64,000 bases of DNA from the NCBI GenBank assembly GCA_002069885.1, contig MWCD01000011.1, positions 1-64,000 on the forward strand, read 5' to 3'. Positions 60,521-64,000 of the stretch are shown in pieces. The notes below the pieces were generated by a model. The model made no database searches. It saw nothing but the letters and a program-made list of their open reading frames with translations, and was not told the DNA's origin. Position 1 is the stretch's first letter, and every line of letters starts with the position of its first letter. The stretch is from a bacterium ADurb.Bin236 (GTDB lineage Bacteria > UBP15 > UBA6099). A program made the position numbers and the translations under genes.

Positions 60521-62558
60521 ATGAAAACAACGAAAATCTCAATCTTTATTTCAGCAATATTTTTCGCGGCGCTCGCGGTTTCTGCAGCGCGGGCGGCGGA
60601 CGGCATCCGGCTGGATTTCACCGACGGCGGCGCGGCGGCTCTCACTGTCGGCGGTCGCGGTATCCGTTCAGACGTTCGAGCCGTCAGTCTCTATGCAGTT
60701 CGGGTTCTTCAAACGCTCGAAGAAGAACCTTGCGAAGGAGAATCTTGTGATGACAGGCTCCGAGGGCGGGATAAAGCTCGCGACCGCTCAGGGAGCCGAC
60801 GCGGGTGAAGTCAGGCTGGAGCGGACTGCGGCCGGCAACTCGAGGCTCATTGTGGAGATCGCAGACGAGATTCCTGTTTCCGCTGTGGAAATTGTTTTCT
60901 CCGGCGCAGAGGACGACAGGTACTGGGGGTTCGGCGAACAATACAACTTCATCGACATGAAAGGCCGAGCGGTTCCCATCTGGGTTCAGGAGCAGGGCGT
61001 CGGCAGATTTGAAAAACCCACTATGCCTTATCATGGAAAACTGACTGACTCTTATTTCCCTATTCCTTATATGATTGACCCCGCAAAAGGCAGAGGGCTG
61101 CTGGTGGAGAACACGGGCTATATCGAGTTCAACTTCGGCGGAAAACCGGGGATGTGGAAGGTGGAGGTGTGGGACGACAGGCGTGTGTCGATGCTGATGT
61201 TCGGGGGGCCGCGCCCGGCGGACGTGGTCAGGCAGTTGACGGCGGAGACGGGCAGGGCGACGGCGTCCCCGCCGGATTGGGCGCTCGGGGGCGTGTGGAT
61301 TTCGGCTCAGGGCGGTATGGACGAGGTCTCCCGCCGCGTCGAGACGGCTCTCGACGCCGGCATCCCGGTTTCAGCCGTCTGGAGTCAGGACTGGGTCGGC
61401 AGACGGCATTTCGGCGCCGGCAACTACGGCGTCAACTACCGCTGGTTCCACGACGAGGAGTATTACCCCGGACTCAAAGAGAAAATTGCGGAGTTCAACA
61501 GCAAGGGAGTCCGCTTTCTGGCGTATTTCAACCCGTTCGTGATAGAAGAAAACAAGCATTTCAAAGAGATGGCGGACAAGGGATATCTTGTGAAAAACGC
61601 GGACGGGGAGCCTTATGTGTTTCAGATAATCACGTTCAAGGGCGGGTTGATAGACGTGACGAATCCGGGGGCTGCGGAGTATTTCAAGGAATACGCGAAG
61701 GCTGCGACTGACATGGGAATAAGCGGGTGGATGGCGGATTTCGGGGAATGGCTCCCGTACGACGCCCGCCTGCGCGACGGCGACGCGCGGTTGTTCCATA
61801 ATCTCTACGCCACCCAGTGGCACAAGATAAACCGGGAGGCGCTCGAAGAGGCGTATCCAGACGGGGATTTTGTTATGCTCACGAGGTCGGGCTACACGTA
61901 CGAGCGGCCTGTGGCTCAGGTGGTTTGGGCGGGAGACCAAGAGGCGGACTGGCACGAGGGCGACGGGTTTCCTACGGTCGTAACAGCGGGTCTGACAGCC
62001 GGGCTGAGCGGCATCCCGTTTTTCTCTCACGACATCGCCGGGTTTTCCGGCGGCCCCAGCGAGAAGGAACTTTTCTTGCGCTGGACGGAGCTTGGCGCCT
62101 TCACACCCGTCATGCGGACTCACTGCGGACTCCAGAAATTTAAGAATCACAGGTTCGACACTGACGAGGAGACTCTGGCGCATTTCAGAAAGTTCGCTCT
62201 GGTTCACCGCGCGCTTCTCCCTTATCTGAAACGGCTTTCCGAGACCGCGCTCAAGACCGGACTGCCCCTCATAAACCACACCGTGTTGATAGACCCGGAA
62301 TGGGAAAAGTCGCTGGAGGCGCACCAGCAGTGGATGCTCGGCCCGGACATCCTGATAGCTCCCGTGACGTCAAAAGGGGCTTCCACCGTCGAAGTTCATC
62401 TTCCGTTCGGAAACTGGGAACGGATATCGACAGGGGAGATTTTCGAGGGCAGAAGTTCTATCGAGGCCGCCGCCCCTGTGGGCGACCCGGCGGTTTTCGT
62501 CAGAGCCGGGGCCATGCCGGAAGTCGTCGCTGAAATCAGGGACATCCTTTCCCGCTGA
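60521..62558 (+). pseudogene. GH31 alpha-glycosidase, apparent frameshift near the 5' end
   Basis: The signal peptide (MKTTKISIFISAIFFAALAV..ARAADG) begins at ATG 60521 with a good ribosome site and promoter, but the remaining 621 residues of a GH31 enzyme are in another frame from about 60690. The GH31 part has D in WMADFGEWLP as predicted nucleophile and D in VWAGDQEADW as acid/base. It resembles the sulfoquinovosidase/YihQ branch (AVWSQDWVGRRHF), although the Arg and Trp that I recall for sulfoquinovose binding in YihQ seem absent. One extra base, or two missing bases, between about 60640 and 60700 would explain the break. It may be a pseudogene, a sequencing error or a switchable site. 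Confidence 0.75.
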
Positions 62559-62776
62559 ACAGGCGTCTTTCTAACTCGTTCCGCCATCCGCTTTGTTAGC
62601 GTGAATGCTGATACGCAAGTTTATAATTAAATGAACTAATACACAGAAAGTGAAACACACAATTTGAATCGCCGCACTCCAAAATTAGGCTTTGCGCGCT
62701 AAATATTCTTTAAAACAATTGATAATTATGCTAGATGCGCTAACTGAGTTTCAGTAGTAATCCAGAAAGTTTTCCT

Positions 62777-62802
62777 TTGCGCCTTAGTGTCTCTGTGGTT
62801 AA
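62777..62802 (+). repeat. Dispersed CGCCTTnGTGTCT motif, copy 2
   Basis: The sequence ttgcgccttagtgtctctgt ggttaa shares most positions with the copies at 62831-62855 and, inverted, 31184-31212. Confidence 0.5.
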
Positions 62803-62830
62803 TCTTCCATTCACAACTCTTTCAATCCTC

Positions 62831-62855
62831 AGCGCCTTCGTGTCTCCGTGGTTAA
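62831..62855 (+). repeat. Dispersed CGCCTTnGTGTCT motif, copy 3
   Basis: The sequence agcgccttcgtgtctccgtg gttaa is a direct repeat of copy 2, 54 bases further on. Confidence 0.5.
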
Positions 62856-62902
62856 AAAATCCCTAAATCAACATTACACTGTGAGTCAAATTATTTAATA
62901 AC

Positions 62903-62911
62903 TGGTATAAT
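62903..62911 (+). promoter_or_regulatory. Extended -10 promoter of tilS
   Basis: TGG-TATAAT with a perfect -10 hexamer. The -35 region is poor, as is common with extended -10 promoters. The leader would be about 40 bases. Confidence 0.45.
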
Positions 62912-62957
62912 TGAGAAAACCGGCGCTGGTTAGACGCGCGTTTTGATTGGCTGACGA

Positions 62958-64000
62958 ATGACCGCTCGCGAACTGATTGAGAAAAGAATAATTGACTTGA
63001 ACCGGGAAAAGGGATTGTTTCCGTCTGCCGGATGCAGGGTTCTGGCGGCGGTTTCCGGCGGGGCGGATTCGGTGTGCATGCTGAACGCGCTTGCCGGGAT
63101 TGCCGCTCAACTCAAGATTTCGATTGTGGTAGCGCATTACAACCATTCCACACGGGGCGAGGAGTCGGACGCCGACGAGCGTTTCGTGGAGGGCATGGCG
63201 GAAGAGATGGGACTGGATTTCATCAGCGGAAGGTTGGACCCCGAACTGATGGAAAGCGCCGGCACAGGCTCCCGCGAGGCGGACCTTCGGGAAATGAGAA
63301 GGGCGTTCCTTACGCGGGCGGCGAGGGTGAAATCGGCGACGAGAATCGCGCTCGCGCACAACTCGGACGACCAAGCGGAGACGTCGCTGATGCGGCTGAT
63401 TCGCGGCTCGTCGCCGTCCGGGGTGGCCGCCATGCGCCCGGTCTCAGGCTCGTTCGTCCGGCCGTTGCTTTATTGTTCAAGACCGGAAATCGAGGCGTTC
63501 TGCGCGGAGTCCGGGCTTGCTTTCAGGACGGATTCGTCGAACGCCGACATGCGGCATACGAGGAACAGGATGCGCCTTTCGTTGCTGCCCCTCATCGAGT
63601 CCGAGTTCAACCCGCGCGCGCGCGAAAACATAGTGAAGTTCGCTGATTTGCTGAGGGACGACATAGACCTGCTGGAGATGATAGCGGGGGCGGCAGCGGC
63701 GGACGCTCTGATAGAGCGGGGGCCGGGCCGTGTTGCGTACAGGCGGGACTCTCTCGCGGCGCTTCCGGAGCCGCTGTTGCGCCGAGCGCTGCGCAACTCA
63801 GCCGCCTCTGTTTTGGGCGGCTTGGCGTGGAGAATAGAGAACTCTCATATCGAGGCGATGACCCGGTCTTGCGTGTCTCCGGGGACGGGCGCGGAGACGG
63901 CGCTGCCCGGCGGCGCCCGCATGATTAAAAAATACGATTCGGTGGAGATTGTTTCCGGGCCGCAGCAGAGCGAGGCGCAGGCTTCGCCGCCGCGCGCGTT
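62958..64000 (+). CDS. tilS: tRNA(Ile)-lysidine synthetase TilS, truncated by window edge
   Basis: The reading frame runs from ATG 62958 to the right edge without a stop (347 codons). The PP-loop SGGADS (33-38), LAHNSDDQAETSLMRLIRG and the TilS signature DSSNADMRHTRNRMRLSLLP identify it. TilS attaches lysine to C34 of tRNA-Ile2 so that it reads AUA. The C-terminal domain is present in part; the end of the gene lies outside the window. No ribosome site is obvious before the ATG, though a promoter is. Confidence 0.93.
   Translation, partial: MTARELIEKRIIDLNREKGLFPSAGCRVLAAVSGGADSVCMLNALAGIAAQLKISIVVAHYNHSTRGEESDADERFVEGMAEEMGLDFISGRLDPELMESAGTGSREADLREMRRAFLTRAARVKSATRIALAHNSDDQAETSLMRLIRGSSPSGVAAMRPVSGSFVRPLLYCSRPEIEAFCAESGLAFRTDSSNADMRHTRNRMRLSLLPLIESEFNPRARENIVKFADLLRDDIDLLEMIAGAAAADALIERGPGRVAYRRDSLAALPEPLLRRALRNSAASVLGGLAWRIENSHIEAMTRSCVSPGTGAETALPGGARMIKKYDSVEIVSGPQQSEAQASPPRA

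Larger units (their letters stand above)
62559..62957. other. Long intergenic stretch with dispersed motifs
   Basis: No gene is seen. The region is AT-rich, holds two direct copies of the CGCCTTnGTGTCT motif (62777-62802, 62831-62855) and ends with the probable tilS promoter TGG-TATAAT (62903-62911), an extended -10 box without a clear -35. Confidence 0.6.

Noticed and set aside
60693-62558. Sulfoquinovosidase assignment for the GH31 enzyme
   Set aside because: Overall similarity to YihQ is visible, but the Arg and Trp that I recall for sulfonate binding appear missing, so only GH31 alpha-glycosidase is supported.

Overview
The window reads as chromosomal DNA of a GC-rich, diderm (Gram-negative type) bacterium from a lineage I cannot name. 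The diderm reading rests on two large outer-membrane beta-barrel proteins that carry an N-terminal S-layer-homology (SLH) domain and a coiled coil (OmpM-like architecture). It is also supported by several lipoproteins with lipobox cysteines and a third predicted barrel protein. Gene order is not that of any model organism: rplU-rpmA is not followed by obgE, and moaA-MOSC stands apart from other molybdopterin genes. I see no rRNA, CRISPR array or intact insertion sequence. One tRNA is present, tRNA-Pro with anticodon GGG.

Layout. 0.3-4.6 kb: B12-type radical SAM protein, phasin-like protein, tRNA-Pro, FAD oxidoreductase, surE. 4.7-6.2 kb: an AT-rich AIPR-type phage-defence gene on the minus strand with a consensus promoter, a palindrome at the predicted start of transcription and its own terminator. 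6.4-12.4 kb: NtrC-family regulator, a lipoprotein, a ferredoxin-nitroreductase, a YfhO-like membrane protein. 12.6-24.4 kb: five consecutive secreted or surface genes (stalk-domain beta-barrel, FecR/Ig protein, 1550-residue fibre with HxH repeats, a secreted protein with several GWN-type motifs, small lipoprotein). 24.4-29.6 kb: TtcA-like enzyme, zinc ribbon, amidohydrolase, GH2 beta-glucuronidase-like enzyme, membrane protein, metallo-beta-lactamase-fold enzyme. 29.6-31.2 kb: a second AT-rich gene (zinc ribbon, winged helix, TIR/deoxyribosyltransferase-like domain) between REP-type palindromes. 31.2-38.4 kb: propeller and PsbP-like secreted proteins, GNAT, TauE, a 39-residue membrane peptide, SCP2, split transketolase. 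38.5-41.8 kb: tandem nhaD antiporters. 42-60.3 kb: radical SAM, old-yellow-enzyme-type reductase, an operon of an SLH porin with two cysteine-rich beta-propeller lipoproteins, L21/L27, moaA/MOSC, a second SLH porin, rhodanese lipoprotein, gamma-carbonic-anhydrase-like protein, a receiver-HTH regulator and a TPR protein. 60.5-64 kb: a frameshifted GH31 glycosidase and a partial tilS.

Functionally the window mixes housekeeping genes (tRNA modification, ribosomal proteins, transketolase), carbohydrate breakdown, sodium/proton exchange and much cell-envelope investment. Sigma70-type promoters are easy to see, often TTGnnn-17-TAnnnT. At three genes the -10 box ends exactly six bases before the ATG and no Shine-Dalgarno sequence is visible, which predicts leaderless mRNAs. 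The most unusual parts are the fibre locus at 12.6-24.4 kb, the porin/cysteine-rich propeller operon at 45.5-51.4 kb, and the two AT-rich defence-type genes beside palindromic repeats.
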